64,000 bases of DNA, taken from assembly GCA_001769805.1 (NCBI GenBank), contig MEPO01000021.1:124001-188000 (forward strand), in the 5' to 3' direction. Made by a program: the position numbers and the translations under genes. The DNA is from Bdellovibrionales bacterium GWA1_52_35 (lineage in GTDB: Bacteria; Bdellovibrionota; UBA1018). The notes under the pieces are model-generated. The model saw only the letters and a program-made list of their open reading frames with translations, searched no databases and was not told the origin of the DNA. Positions 1 through 7,659 of the stretch are shown here, piece after piece (position 1 is the stretch's first letter; every line of letters starts with the position of its first letter).

Positions 1-750
1 GACATATCCTTTTCCTCGTAATCTCTCGACCCAGTCGCCGAGTTCCTTGCTGATATCGGGTGTCAGTCCAGTGAAACGGATTCCGACGCCCTGATTCTGG
101 TGCAACAATCGAATAGGCTTTCCCTGGCATCGGAGTTGACGCTCCTTATGGGAGAAGATCATTTCCACTTTGGCTGATTTTCGGAGCACAGGCAATGAAT
201 CCCGCCCGAAAACCGCCTGCTCGCAAAAAACAAACGCGCCCTCATCGTCCATCCGGGCGACACGGCATTGCTTCCAAAACTGTTCGGTTTCAGAACCGCC
301 TGCAATCCCTCCAAAGCCGATTTTACAGGAAATCTCCGGAATCGACTCAGGAAGTCCCTGGAACCACTCTGCTCCGGGGTTGAAATAGGAGCGATTCATT
401 TCCTTTGAAATCCAAAACAGGACCGTCGTGGCGAAGGAAATCAGGAAAACAGTGAAGAAACCCAAAGCCGGATTACGGGCTTCTATGGCCAGCACACCAG
501 AAAGCGCGATCCATATGCCACTCAGAATGACCGTGGTGTGCAATGCCCATTGCCGACCCCTGCTCATCAGGAACGTGATCGGCAAAAGCAGCAGAAATAC
601 CACCCCGCCCGCAATCCCCATATCCTCAAGAGGAAGGCGCCACCAGGGCGCGCGCTGCACCAGGGCGACATGGAAAGCCACGAGAGGAACCGCAAGCAAG
701 AGCAGACCAGCTCCAATTTGCAGTCGTAAAGGAACGCTCACCACTTTCAT
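1..750 (-). CDS. Membrane protein with C-terminal PilZ-like domain (3' end outside window)
   Basis: Reading frame open from an ATG at 750 down to base 1, so the C-terminus is missing; 250 codons are visible. Four hydrophobic helices lie at about residues 12-31, 45-64, 71-90 and 96-115. They are followed by a soluble part whose segments RVARMDDEGAFVF and NQGVGIRFTGLTPD resemble the second half of PilZ domains. PilZ domains usually bind cyclic-di-GMP through an RxxxR and a D/NxSxxG motif. Here the second motif reads DDEG without the serine, so nucleotide binding is doubtful. The gene is divergent from the ferredoxin gene, with 65 bases between the starts. No convincing ribosome binding site is visible. 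The PilZ assignment is from pattern similarity only. Confidence 0.7.
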   Translation of the reverse strand, partial: MKVVSVPLRLQIGAGLLLLAVPLVAFHVALVQRAPWWRLPLEDMGIAGGVVFLLLLPITFLMSRGRQWALHTTVILSGIWIALSGVLAIEARNPALGFFTVFLISFATTVLFWISKEMNRSYFNPGAEWFQGLPESIPEISCKIGFGGIAGGSETEQFWKQCRVARMDDEGAFVFCEQAVFGRDSLPVLRKSAKVEMIFSHKERQLRCQGKPIRLLHQNQGVGIRFTGLTPDISKELGDWVERLRGKGYV

Positions 751-779
751 CCATATAAAATCTCACGCGGATCGAGCGC

Positions 780-809
780 TTGTCAACGAACCATCATTGA
801 ACGTAAACT
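780..809 (+). promoter_or_regulatory. Putative promoter of the ferredoxin gene, leaderless arrangement
   Basis: TTGTCA (780-785), an 18-base spacer and TAAACT (804-809). The -10 box ends 6 bases before the ATG at 816, and there is no Shine-Dalgarno sequence before that ATG, so transcription would begin at or next to the start codon. Confidence 0.45.
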
Positions 810-815
810 ATACCC

Positions 816-1055
816 ATGTCACATATGATCAGCAAAGCCTGTACGAAGTGTGGTGCCTGTATTACCGAGTGCCCAACAGGATCGATTGTTGAGGGTAAAA
901 ATCAATATTACATTGATGCCGACACTTGCGCAGATCATGCCGCATGCCTGAACGTCTGCCCCGTTGAAGCAATCTCACCCCGCCCCATTCCGTCTTTCAT
1001 TGCCGCGAAAGAACGCCTGAACAAGCGAGACGAAGAGGAAGAAGAAGAGGAATAG
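816..1055 (+). CDS. Small 4Fe-4S ferredoxin (YfhL-like)
   Basis: A 79-residue protein with two iron-sulfur motifs. The first, at residues 9-20, is the normal CTKCGACITECP. The second is CADHAACLNVCP, where the usual second cysteine is replaced by histidine, so the second cluster may be 3Fe-4S, His-ligated or absent. The protein ends in a run of seven glutamates. It probably acts as a soluble one- or two-electron carrier; its partner is unknown. An in-frame ATG three codons downstream is an alternative start. It lies 2 bases upstream of anmK and is probably co-transcribed with it. Ferredoxin family is clear; the specific role is not. Confidence 0.85.
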   Translation: MSHMISKACTKCGACITECPTGSIVEGKNQYYIDADTCADHAACLNVCPVEAISPRPIPSFIAAKERLNKRDEEEEEEE

Positions 1056-1057
1056 AT

Positions 1058-2218
1058 ATGGCTTCGCAGACACTCCACATACTGGGAGTGATGACCGGGA
1101 CCTCCTGTGATGGACTGGATGCCGCCTGCATTTCGATTTCCAAGGATGGCTGGACTCCCCTTTGGTCGGCCGCCCGCCCCTACCCCTCGCACCTGCGCAA
1201 GGAAGTCCTTGATTTTCAACGCCCGAAAAGCCGGGTAAGCGCCCAGGAGTGGCTCGATCTGCACCGGCGGCTGGGAGAATGGTATGGCCGGGAACTGAAA
1301 AGGATCATTTCGAAAAATGGAGTTCCCGATGCGATTGCCAATCACGGGCAAACCATCGCGCATTATCCTGCCAAAGGTCATCGCGGCATCACGCTCCAGA
1401 TGGGTGAACCCACACGCATTGCCCACGCAACAGGAATTACCGTCGTTTCCAATTTCCGCGATGGCGATATGGCCGCCGGCGGACAAGGGGCGCCGCTGAC
1501 CCCCTTATTCCACCGTTTACTGGCCCAAGGGATTGACAAGAGTTCGCGCGGAATTTCAATCCATAACCTGGGAGGGATCAGCAATCTCACCTACATCGGA
1601 CCGGAAGATTTTCTGCTCGCGTTTGATACCGGCCCTGCGAATATCTGGATTGACGCCGCAACTGAACGTGCCACGAAAGGCAAACGCAAATTCGATAAAG
1701 GTGGCAAGCTCGCCCTTACCGGCGAGATTGACTGGCCCGCAATGGATCGCCTTTTGAAGCATCCTTACTTTTCAAAGTCCGCTCCCAAGTCCACGGGACG
1801 CGATGATTTCCCGGTTGAGTACTTTTTCAAAAACACCAAAGCCAAAGGCGCCAATCTGGTCGCGACAGCCACAGCCCTGACCGTGGAGTCAATCGCCCAA
1901 GCTTATGAAAAAGTGATTTTGGCCCGCAAACTTCCACTATCGACGATTTACTTCTGCGGCGGAGGAGCGCAAAATCCTGCAATTCTTGCGGCCCTCAGTG
2001 AACGCCTACCCGCCGTTAAAATTACCACTCTCGCGCAAGTCGGCCTGGACGGTCAGCTCATCGAAGCCCAGGCTTTTGCGTTTTACGGATTCCTTTCACT
2101 GCTCGGCCAGCCTCTGGGTGGAAGCTGGACGGGTGCCGCCAGCTTCGGGCCGCCGGGCCACATTGTTCCCGGAAAAAACTGGCTGGCACTCGCACGCAAA
2201 ATCCAGGAAGTTTCTTAA
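1058..2218 (+). CDS. anmK: Anhydro-N-acetylmuramic acid kinase
   Basis: AnmK opens the 1,6-anhydro ring of anhMurNAc and phosphorylates it to MurNAc-6-phosphate, a cytoplasmic step of peptidoglycan recycling. The 386-residue protein has the family length. It shows the phosphate-binding MTGTSCDGLDAA motif at residues 12-23, the GGISNLTYI stretch and FDTGPANIWID near residue 190, and the C-terminal glycine-rich CGGGAQNP. The gene runs toward the murU-like gene and the two stops overlap by 4 bases. AnmK, MurU-like and AmgK-like genes side by side fit sugar salvage from the cell wall, although no MurNAc-6-phosphate phosphatase (MupP) or etherase (MurQ) is seen here. Confidence 0.95.
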   Translation: MASQTLHILGVMTGTSCDGLDAACISISKDGWTPLWSAARPYPSHLRKEVLDFQRPKSRVSAQEWLDLHRRLGEWYGRELKRIISKNGVPDAIANHGQTIAHYPAKGHRGITLQMGEPTRIAHATGITVVSNFRDGDMAAGGQGAPLTPLFHRLLAQGIDKSSRGISIHNLGGISNLTYIGPEDFLLAFDTGPANIWIDAATERATKGKRKFDKGGKLALTGEIDWPAMDRLLKHPYFSKSAPKSTGRDDFPVEYFFKNTKAKGANLVATATALTVESIAQAYEKVILARKLPLSTIYFCGGGAQNPAILAALSERLPAVKITTLAQVGLDGQLIEAQAFAFYGFLSLLGQPLGGSWTGAASFGPPGHIVPGKNWLALARKIQEVS

Positions 2219-3201
2219 ACGCCGCTCATCGGCAGCCAGTGTCCAAAAGCTCCGATGCCGGGGCCATGGGCTTGCGCATTGCAACCATAAAGAAAAGCTC
2301 TCGGGCCAAATTCACGGGGAAGTTCCTGCACTCCTGCCGCCGCGCCAAAATAGCAAGGACCTGCCCAGCCCGACCGGTCAAATACCAGGGGAAGTGAGCG
2401 ATCAACCCAGATTCTCTCTCCGATTCGATGATTCAGGGTCTCCAGCCGAATCCGAAGTGGCTCAGCCAAAGAGCCAGTCTCGATTCCATCGAGTAATGCC
2501 ATATGTGCATCAAACCAGAGCTCGGGTGTACCCACATCCTTCCAAAGGCAGTTAGCGGAATACGCACACGCTCTGCCCGCGCGAACTGCGGGAGCAAGAA
2601 TTTGCGGTACAAATTCTGATGGACCCGGAGCCAAATGCGTTAACGCTTCGGGCTCGAGAACGGCAGCACCCATGAAATACGGCTTACCAGTAACGACCTG
2701 GCCGAGACGTGTGATCAATCCAGTGATCGGATCGGAAACGATCTCCCGATACGCACCCGCTCGTCCCGGAAGTATCGCCAATGTCACGAGTACGCCAAAC
2801 TTCCGGTGCATCATCTGATGATATTCACCGAGATCTTTGAGACTGAGATCACTAAGGACGTCTGCATTGACAAGGAAAAACGCTTCGCCCTCAAAGAGAG
2901 GCAAGGCCTGGCGAATCCCCCCGCCACTCCCGAGAAGCTGAGAACTTTCATCGCTGATGATCAGACGTGTTTGAGGCGGGCCGGCCAGATCCAACGAACG
3001 CAGGCCGGCTTCTGCCTGCTTTGGATGATGATGGATGTTTGCGACAATTTCGGTCACGCCCGCGCGAATCAGCGCGTCGACCGCGAACTGAGCCATGGGA
3101 ACGCCCAGGAGCGGCACGAGCGCCTTTGGAAAATCAAGAGTAATGGGCTGCAGTCGCGTCCCAAGCCCTGCCGCCATCAACATGGCTCGATGGATTCTCA
3201 T
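2215..3201 (-). CDS. murU: Sugar-1-phosphate nucleotidyltransferase, MurU-like
   Basis: The N-terminal signature AAGLGTRLQPITLDFPKAL (residues 11-29) is the nucleotide and phosphate binding loop of the RmlA/MurU/ManC nucleotidyltransferases. MurU makes UDP-MurNAc from MurNAc-alpha-1-phosphate and UTP and is typically encoded beside amgK, as here. AmgK ends with TGA and this gene starts ATG two bases later (TGATCATG), so they are co-translated. At 328 residues it is about 100 longer than typical MurU. The C-terminal extra part is glycine-rich and could be a beta-helix cap as in mannose-1-phosphate guanylyltransferases, so substrate choice is not settled. The amgK and anmK context is the reason for preferring MurU. 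Confidence 0.75.
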   Translation of the reverse strand: MRIHRAMLMAAGLGTRLQPITLDFPKALVPLLGVPMAQFAVDALIRAGVTEIVANIHHHPKQAEAGLRSLDLAGPPQTRLIISDESSQLLGSGGGIRQALPLFEGEAFFLVNADVLSDLSLKDLGEYHQMMHRKFGVLVTLAILPGRAGAYREIVSDPITGLITRLGQVVTGKPYFMGAAVLEPEALTHLAPGPSEFVPQILAPAVRAGRACAYSANCLWKDVGTPELWFDAHMALLDGIETGSLAEPLRIRLETLNHRIGERIWVDRSLPLVFDRSGWAGPCYFGAAAGVQELPREFGPRAFLYGCNAQAHGPGIGAFGHWLPMSGV

Positions 3202-3203
3202 GA

Positions 3204-4259
3204 TCAGAAATAGTAATAATGAAACAACGCTTCGCGAAGTCGCGAGTACTTCGGGTATTTCAGAAGTGTGCGCCGGATGTTCTCAAAAGTATTTCCAATG
3301 TATTTCAGATAAGTCGCATCCCCACGCCGGTTCAAGAACGACGCGAAGCTCCCGATTGCCTTGAAATTACGCTGCACGGACATCATGTCAAATTCGTACT
3401 GGAACTGAGCCCGGCTCAAGCGCTCTCCTGTGAGAGCTTCCCAGCGCGCGACGTAATAATCGAGCAAATGTGACACCTGGTCTTCTTCCAGTTGATAGTA
3501 GCTATCCTTCAGGATTGAGGCTAAGTCGTAGGTCACGGGCCCCAATCGGGCGTCCTGGAAATCAATCATGACCAGACGGTTGGCTGTCACTGAGGGGTGT
3601 CCCACGGCGGGCGAAACCACCATGATGTTACGACTATGAAAATCGCGATGGGCCAGAACCGTCGGAAGCCCCGCCAGGAAACCACAGATTTCACTAAATC
3701 CATCCAGCATGATCTTGCGATCAGCATCCCGGATCTGGCGTTTAAGGTGTTTTTCGTAAAAATGTTCGATCGTATTAGTCATTTCCCAGAAGAGCTTCTC
3801 CTGGTCAAATTTGAGACGGAAGGCCTCGAGATCCGCACCGGCGTTTGCTGGATTTCGTGGTGAGGAATTCAGCTGCAGATCGATCAAATCGCTCAGCACA
3901 CGCTCATAAAGATGTCTCTCGACGTCAGCATTCGAAACATCCTGAAGACAGCGCAAAAGAGTGTCATCTCCGAGGTCTTCGAGAAGAATCAGGCCATTCT
4001 TCGGATCGACATCATAGATTTCCGGAACCTTGACTCCGTTTTGCTTCAGGTGCTGCTGCATGATCAGGAAAGGCAGCGACTGGCCCTGTTGTTCAAATGA
4101 TTCCATGCGCATGACAATGAATGTCTGCTCGCCACAAACAACACGATAATATTTCCGGGCACTCGCATCACCTGGCAGCTTGGTGATCGAATCAACGACT
4201 TTGGAGGATTTAACCCAACTTGTAATGTCCTCTTCCCCTTGCATGAGCGGTTCAAACAT
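3204..4259 (-). CDS. amgK: Sugar anomeric kinase of the aminoglycoside phosphotransferase fold, AmgK-like
   Basis: AmgK phosphorylates the anomeric carbon of MurNAc or GlcNAc, giving the substrate for MurU. Key features are the N-terminal GDASARKYYRV strand-loop, the catalytic loop HRDFHSRNIMV and the metal-binding DFQDARLGPVTYDLAS motif. I place the start at the ATG at 4259 (351 residues), because GGAGGTG lies 8 bases upstream. A GTG 17 codons earlier overlaps the stop of the upstream M48-like gene (GTGA) and is a possible alternative. Family membership is clear; AmgK rather than another phosphotransferase is inferred from the adjacent murU-like and anmK genes. Confidence 0.78.
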   Translation of the reverse strand: MFEPLMQGEEDITSWVKSSKVVDSITKLPGDASARKYYRVVCGEQTFIVMRMESFEQQGQSLPFLIMQQHLKQNGVKVPEIYDVDPKNGLILLEDLGDDTLLRCLQDVSNADVERHLYERVLSDLIDLQLNSSPRNPANAGADLEAFRLKFDQEKLFWEMTNTIEHFYEKHLKRQIRDADRKIMLDGFSEICGFLAGLPTVLAHRDFHSRNIMVVSPAVGHPSVTANRLVMIDFQDARLGPVTYDLASILKDSYYQLEEDQVSHLLDYYVARWEALTGERLSRAQFQYEFDMMSVQRNFKAIGSFASFLNRRGDATYLKYIGNTFENIRRTLLKYPKYSRLREALFHYYYF

Positions 4260-4306
4260 CCTCTTCACCTCCGTTATCGTCGTCTTGGAGACGCCCCGGC
4301 TTGCAG

Positions 4307-5197
4307 TCACAGCTTCTTGATCCTCTTCTGGATTTCCAAAAACTCTGGAGACCTTACTACAGGATTACGCAAAGGAGCACTCTCTGCAATGACCCGTCGC
4401 GTTTTTTGAATTAATTTTCCTAGAACGGCCTGTTCATAAGGTGAGTGTTCCGGTCGGGCCCGATATAAATCCAGGAGAGCCGAAACACCCCGGGGGTCAT
4501 ATCCCGCACGGTAAAGAATCCCGACGGCATCCGATGCCGCCGCAAGTAGTGTCTCTTGATTGAAATTGAAAACTCCACGCGGCCCAAAGTACTCAACTGC
4601 CTTCAGTTGGCCGGGTTCAGGTAAAAGCAGGTGGTCAAATGAGTTGGCATCCTGGGCAAGAGTTGGTCCAAGGGCCCCAAGAGCCCTGGATTCGGCATCC
4701 ATGTGTTGACGCACCCGCCAGAGAACACTTTTTCGCATCAAATGGCCCAACTCAATCGCAATTACAGCCGCCAGTTGGTTTTCATATTCTACTTTTTTCA
4801 AAAGACCTGCCGCAATGTAAATCCTGTTCCCGGGAAGGGAATAATTCCGCCAAACGGACCTTGAATCCTCTTTGTGATCCCGAATGACAAAAAGCCCGAT
4901 TGCTGCCCCGACGAACTCCGGGGTCGCAGCCGTGAGTCTTTCTGCAACTTTTCGAAGATAAACAGAAAGCTCCATGTCTTCTCTAAAAACCAGTTTCGTT
5001 TCAAAATCTCGCGAAAGCTCGGCACCAAGGGCTGTCTCTACGCGCACCCTTTCTTCAATACTCAGGGGTTTTTTGGGTTCTGTTGCACATCCCGCCACAA
5101 AAACAAATATAAGAATAGATATAAGAACGCCCTTCGTTCTCAACCATCTCAAAATGTGCTGCCCAGCGTAATGATCTACTGCACTCGTCTGTTGCAT
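4307..5197 (-). CDS. M48-family-like lipoprotein lacking the zinc-binding motif
   Basis: A 296-residue lipoprotein with a hydrophobic stretch ending in the lipobox FVAGC (Cys 37). The body follows the M48 (BepA/LoiP-like) peptidase layout, with GNRIYIAAGLL, a helix corresponding to the active site and RAGYDPRG. At the HExxH position it reads IELGH (residues 148-152), so the first zinc histidine is isoleucine. The later ExxxD glutamate region reads LAAASDAVG, so that ligand is also missing. It is therefore probably a non-catalytic homologue, perhaps a periplasmic chaperone or adaptor. It sits upstream of amgK, with its stop overlapping a possible GTG start of that gene. Confidence 0.72.
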   Translation of the reverse strand: MQQTSAVDHYAGQHILRWLRTKGVLISILIFVFVAGCATEPKKPLSIEERVRVETALGAELSRDFETKLVFREDMELSVYLRKVAERLTAATPEFVGAAIGLFVIRDHKEDSRSVWRNYSLPGNRIYIAAGLLKKVEYENQLAAVIAIELGHLMRKSVLWRVRQHMDAESRALGALGPTLAQDANSFDHLLLPEPGQLKAVEYFGPRGVFNFNQETLLAAASDAVGILYRAGYDPRGVSALLDLYRARPEHSPYEQAVLGKLIQKTRRVIAESAPLRNPVVRSPEFLEIQKRIKKL

Positions 5198-5208
5198 TTA
5201 TGGCGTCC

Positions 5209-5238
5209 TTGGATACTGTGTCGTCCAGCCTTTAACCT
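5209..5238 (+). promoter_or_regulatory. Putative promoter for the secreted protein at 5280
   Basis: TTGGAT (5209-5214), an 18-base spacer and TAACCT (5233-5238), followed by a leader of roughly 35 bases carrying the Shine-Dalgarno AAGGAG. Weak -10 match, so only a candidate. Confidence 0.3.
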
Positions 5239-5279
5239 AGTCTGCCAAAAAAGGCGCCGTTAACCAAGAAGGAGATTAT

Positions 5280-5843
5280 ATGAAAAAATTATTAGTAGTT
5301 CTTGCTCTTGCTGTGCTGACCGCTGGCCCGGCGAACGCCTCAGTCGAAAGCCTAATTTATCAAGAAGCCCTGAATACGATCGTCCCAATGGATCTGATCA
5401 ACTGGAAAGTAGGCGATACCGCTTCTTACGATGTAAAGATCTCTTCCTTCGGGAAGATGGGCACGAATGTTAAAACCGTGACTAAAGATGAAGGCACCAG
5501 CATCTGGCTCACGCAGGACCTGAACCTGTCCGGCCAGAAGCAGCTCGCCGAAGCCCAGATCAGCAAAGCCGATGGCAAAATTCTGAAACTGATTGTTAAC
5601 GGTAAAGAGCAGGAAATCCCGAATGATCCGCTCGAGATCATTTCCCAGGATTACGCGGACGTGACCGTACCGGCCGGCACCTTTCAATGCATTCACGTCA
5701 TCGCCAAGAGCAAGCAAATTTCCAAATTGGAAGTTTGGATGAACCCACGCGACACCGTCATGGATGGAATGATCAAGCAGATTGCGCAGACTCAGCTTTT
5801 CCCGCTGACGATGGAGCTGACGAGCTTCAAGAGAATGCCCTAG
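5280..5843 (+). CDS. Secreted protein of unknown function
   Basis: A 187-residue protein with a classic signal peptide: KK, a hydrophobic core, and a cleavage site after ANA around residue 20. The mature part looks beta-rich and ends without a membrane helix, so it is probably periplasmic. The segment VGDTASYDVKI and the later VPAGTFQCIHVIAKSK resemble proteins that measure a compound or carry a DUF3108-like beta domain, but I cannot assign a family. Strong start: AAGGAGATTAT before ATG. It is a single gene flanked by its own promoter candidate and a strong terminator, and convergent with the LysM lipoprotein gene. Confidence 0.8.
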   Translation: MKKLLVVLALAVLTAGPANASVESLIYQEALNTIVPMDLINWKVGDTASYDVKISSFGKMGTNVKTVTKDEGTSIWLTQDLNLSGQKQLAEAQISKADGKILKLIVNGKEQEIPNDPLEIISQDYADVTVPAGTFQCIHVIAKSKQISKLEVWMNPRDTVMDGMIKQIAQTQLFPLTMELTSFKRMP

Positions 5844-5863
5844 TTTTCCATAGTAAATAATTT

Positions 5864-5902
5864 AAAAAGCGCGCTCGGATCGCTCCGGGCGCGCTTTTTT
5901 TT
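5864..5902 (+). terminator. Rho-independent terminator
   Basis: AAAAAGCGCGC pairs with GCGCGCTTTTT around a short GC-containing loop and is followed by a T run. The A/T symmetry means it can also stop the convergent LysM gene transcript. Confidence 0.9.
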
Positions 5903-5920
5903 GATCTGAGTTCCTGCTAA

Positions 5921-6676
5921 TCAAGTTCCGGTTGAAGCCTCGCCAGACGCAGGGAGCCGTTGATCTTTCGGAGCAAGTTGTTCATTTTCGGGGACGTAGT
6001 AGAGATAAAATCCCGCGAAAATCAAATTCGGATCCCGAATCAGCTTGCGATTATTTTCCCAGAGCTTCCGCCATTTGGCCTGTGTTCCATAAACATCACC
6101 CGAAATGGTGCCCAAGGTATCGCCGCGCTTGATCAGGTATTTTTCACCATTCTGATCTGCAGCAAAGAAGCCGGATTGATCAAGTTTGAGAACCGTTCCA
6201 GCCGGAATCGCATTCGGGTCCGTAATTGCTGCACGGTTGGCCTCGTAAATATCTCGCCATTTGTAAATGTCGCCGTATTTATCAAAGGCGATTCTCATAA
6301 GGGTTTCACCACCTGTAACGGTGTAGGTTTCTCCCTCTCCCGATGCTGCTACAGCTGGAGCAGCGGGTGCCGGATCTACCGGCGCAGGATCCTCTGGCGC
6401 GGGATCCACTGGGGGAGGAGTATCAATCGGGGCCGCCGCAACTTCCAGCGCAGGATCCGCCGGAGGTGTGTCCATGGGGGGTTGAGCTTCTGCAAATTCG
6501 TCGGCGGGGGGAGGCGGTGCTTCAGCGCTATCCAGCGGAATGGCATCCGTGGATGCGTCAGCAATTGGAGTTTCATCTTCACCTTCGGCCGAGCCCTTGT
6601 TAAATAACGAGCAGCCGCTCATGTTCATCAAGCTCCAAATCAGTAATAGAGCCCATGCTAATTTTTTTTGCCTCAT
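5921..6676 (-). CDS. Lipoprotein with proline-rich linker and two LysM domains
   Basis: Signal peptide with lipobox LMNMSGC (Cys 22), then a 90-residue acidic Pro/Ala-rich linker with repeated DPAP and DTPP units. Two LysM-type domains follow: residues about 117-163 (start YTVTGGETLMRIA) and about 179-230 (start YLIKRGDTLGTIS). LysM domains bind N-acetylglucosamine in peptidoglycan. The linker probably spans the periplasm from the anchored lipid to the wall. The second domain is interrupted by the longer WRKLWENN helix typical of the YgaU/FimV subtype. The start is supported by GAGAGGA 6 bases upstream. No enzymatic domain is visible. Confidence 0.88.
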   Translation of the reverse strand: MRQKKLAWALLLIWSLMNMSGCSLFNKGSAEGEDETPIADASTDAIPLDSAEAPPPPADEFAEAQPPMDTPPADPALEVAAAPIDTPPPVDPAPEDPAPVDPAPAAPAVAASGEGETYTVTGGETLMRIAFDKYGDIYKWRDIYEANRAAITDPNAIPAGTVLKLDQSGFFAADQNGEKYLIKRGDTLGTISGDVYGTQAKWRKLWENNRKLIRDPNLIFAGFYLYYVPENEQLAPKDQRLPASGEASTGT

Positions 6677-6728
6677 TTTCGATTCCTCTCAGGAGGCTTC
6701 TCGGTAAGGCTCAGAAGAAACTTAATGA

Positions 6729-7415
6729 TTATTGAAAAAGCGTCGCGTCATTACGTGATTCAAGAAACAAGTCACGTTGATCCAACGCGTTCAAGATTTG
6801 TTTCGCTATGTAATCAAAATCGTTCGAATTATGCAGAAAATCCAGATCATTACTATCAATGATCAGCTTCTTGCCAAGATCGTAGCCGTCCATCCAATCA
6901 TTATAATATCGATTGAGATTACTGAGATACTCGTCCGGAATATTCTTTTCGAAATCCCGTCCCCGTATGGAAATCCGCTCTTTGAGTTTAGGGAGAGATT
7001 TGCTCAGGTAAACCATCAAGTCCGGCGGAGTCAGCTGTGCACACATGACCTTATATAGGTCGAGATAGTTATGGTAGTCTCGGCCTTCCATATTTCCCGC
7101 CTCAAAGAGGTTGCGGGCAAATATATTGGCATCTTCGTAAATGCTACGGTCCTGGACGGCGCTATCTGTCCCAGCGGTAATCTCCTGGTGCGCACGATAA
7201 CGATGGTTCAGAAAAAACACCTGTAAAGGAAAGGACCACCTGCTCATATCGGCGTAAAAATCAGCCAGATAAGGATTGTCCTTCACCGCTTCGTAATGGG
7301 CAGCCCATCCGAAACGCTTGGAAAGCATATTCGTGAGCGTTGTTTTGCCCGTACCAATGTTTCCAGCAACAGCTATAAAAATCTTTTGGCCAGCCAAGCA
7401 AAAACCCCCGCCCAT
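6729..7415 (-). CDS. Deoxynucleoside kinase family protein
   Basis: Nucleoside monophosphate-forming kinase of the dNK/dCK family, which salvages deoxynucleosides. With the ATG at 7415 it has 228 residues. The P-loop GNIGTGKT is at residues 18-25, the DRSIYED motif (substrate-binding Arg and catalytic region) at 89-95, and the LID-type arginine segment RISIRGRDFE is near residue 150. A TTG 15 codons upstream is less likely, as the family usually begins just before the P-loop. Substrate (dA, dG, dC or dT) cannot be decided. The gene stands alone, 52 bases downstream of nothing co-directional except the LysM gene that follows it. Confidence 0.88.
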   Translation of the reverse strand: MGGGFCLAGQKIFIAVAGNIGTGKTTLTNMLSKRFGWAAHYEAVKDNPYLADFYADMSRWSFPLQVFFLNHRYRAHQEITAGTDSAVQDRSIYEDANIFARNLFEAGNMEGRDYHNYLDLYKVMCAQLTPPDLMVYLSKSLPKLKERISIRGRDFEKNIPDEYLSNLNRYYNDWMDGYDLGKKLIIDSNDLDFLHNSNDFDYIAKQILNALDQRDLFLESRNDATLFQ

Positions 7416-7659
7416 GTACTTGTTTCTTGAGTCATAGGTTGATCGCGTCAGTGAAGTCAATACAACGGTGCAAATAATTGTTTTCTACGCGGCGCGTTTA
7501 TAAAATCAGCTCTACTGGTGGGCGGGGCTGCCCCGTCTTTGCATCTAACTCCTCATGATAGTGGGTTGCTAAACCGGATAAAGTTGGCTCTAATGTCAAG
7601 ACAGTTTGAAGTTTTTGCCCGAACCGATCAAATCGTTTAAATCGAAAGGAATTTCGCTC

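Noticed and set aside
428..892. Open frame of 154 codons on the plus strand
   Set aside because: It lies antisense to the PilZ-like membrane protein and runs through the ferredoxin start; composition looks random and there is no ribosome site.
5960..6607. Open frame of 215 codons on the plus strand
   Set aside because: Antisense to the LysM lipoprotein, whose signal peptide, lipobox and LysM motifs are clear.
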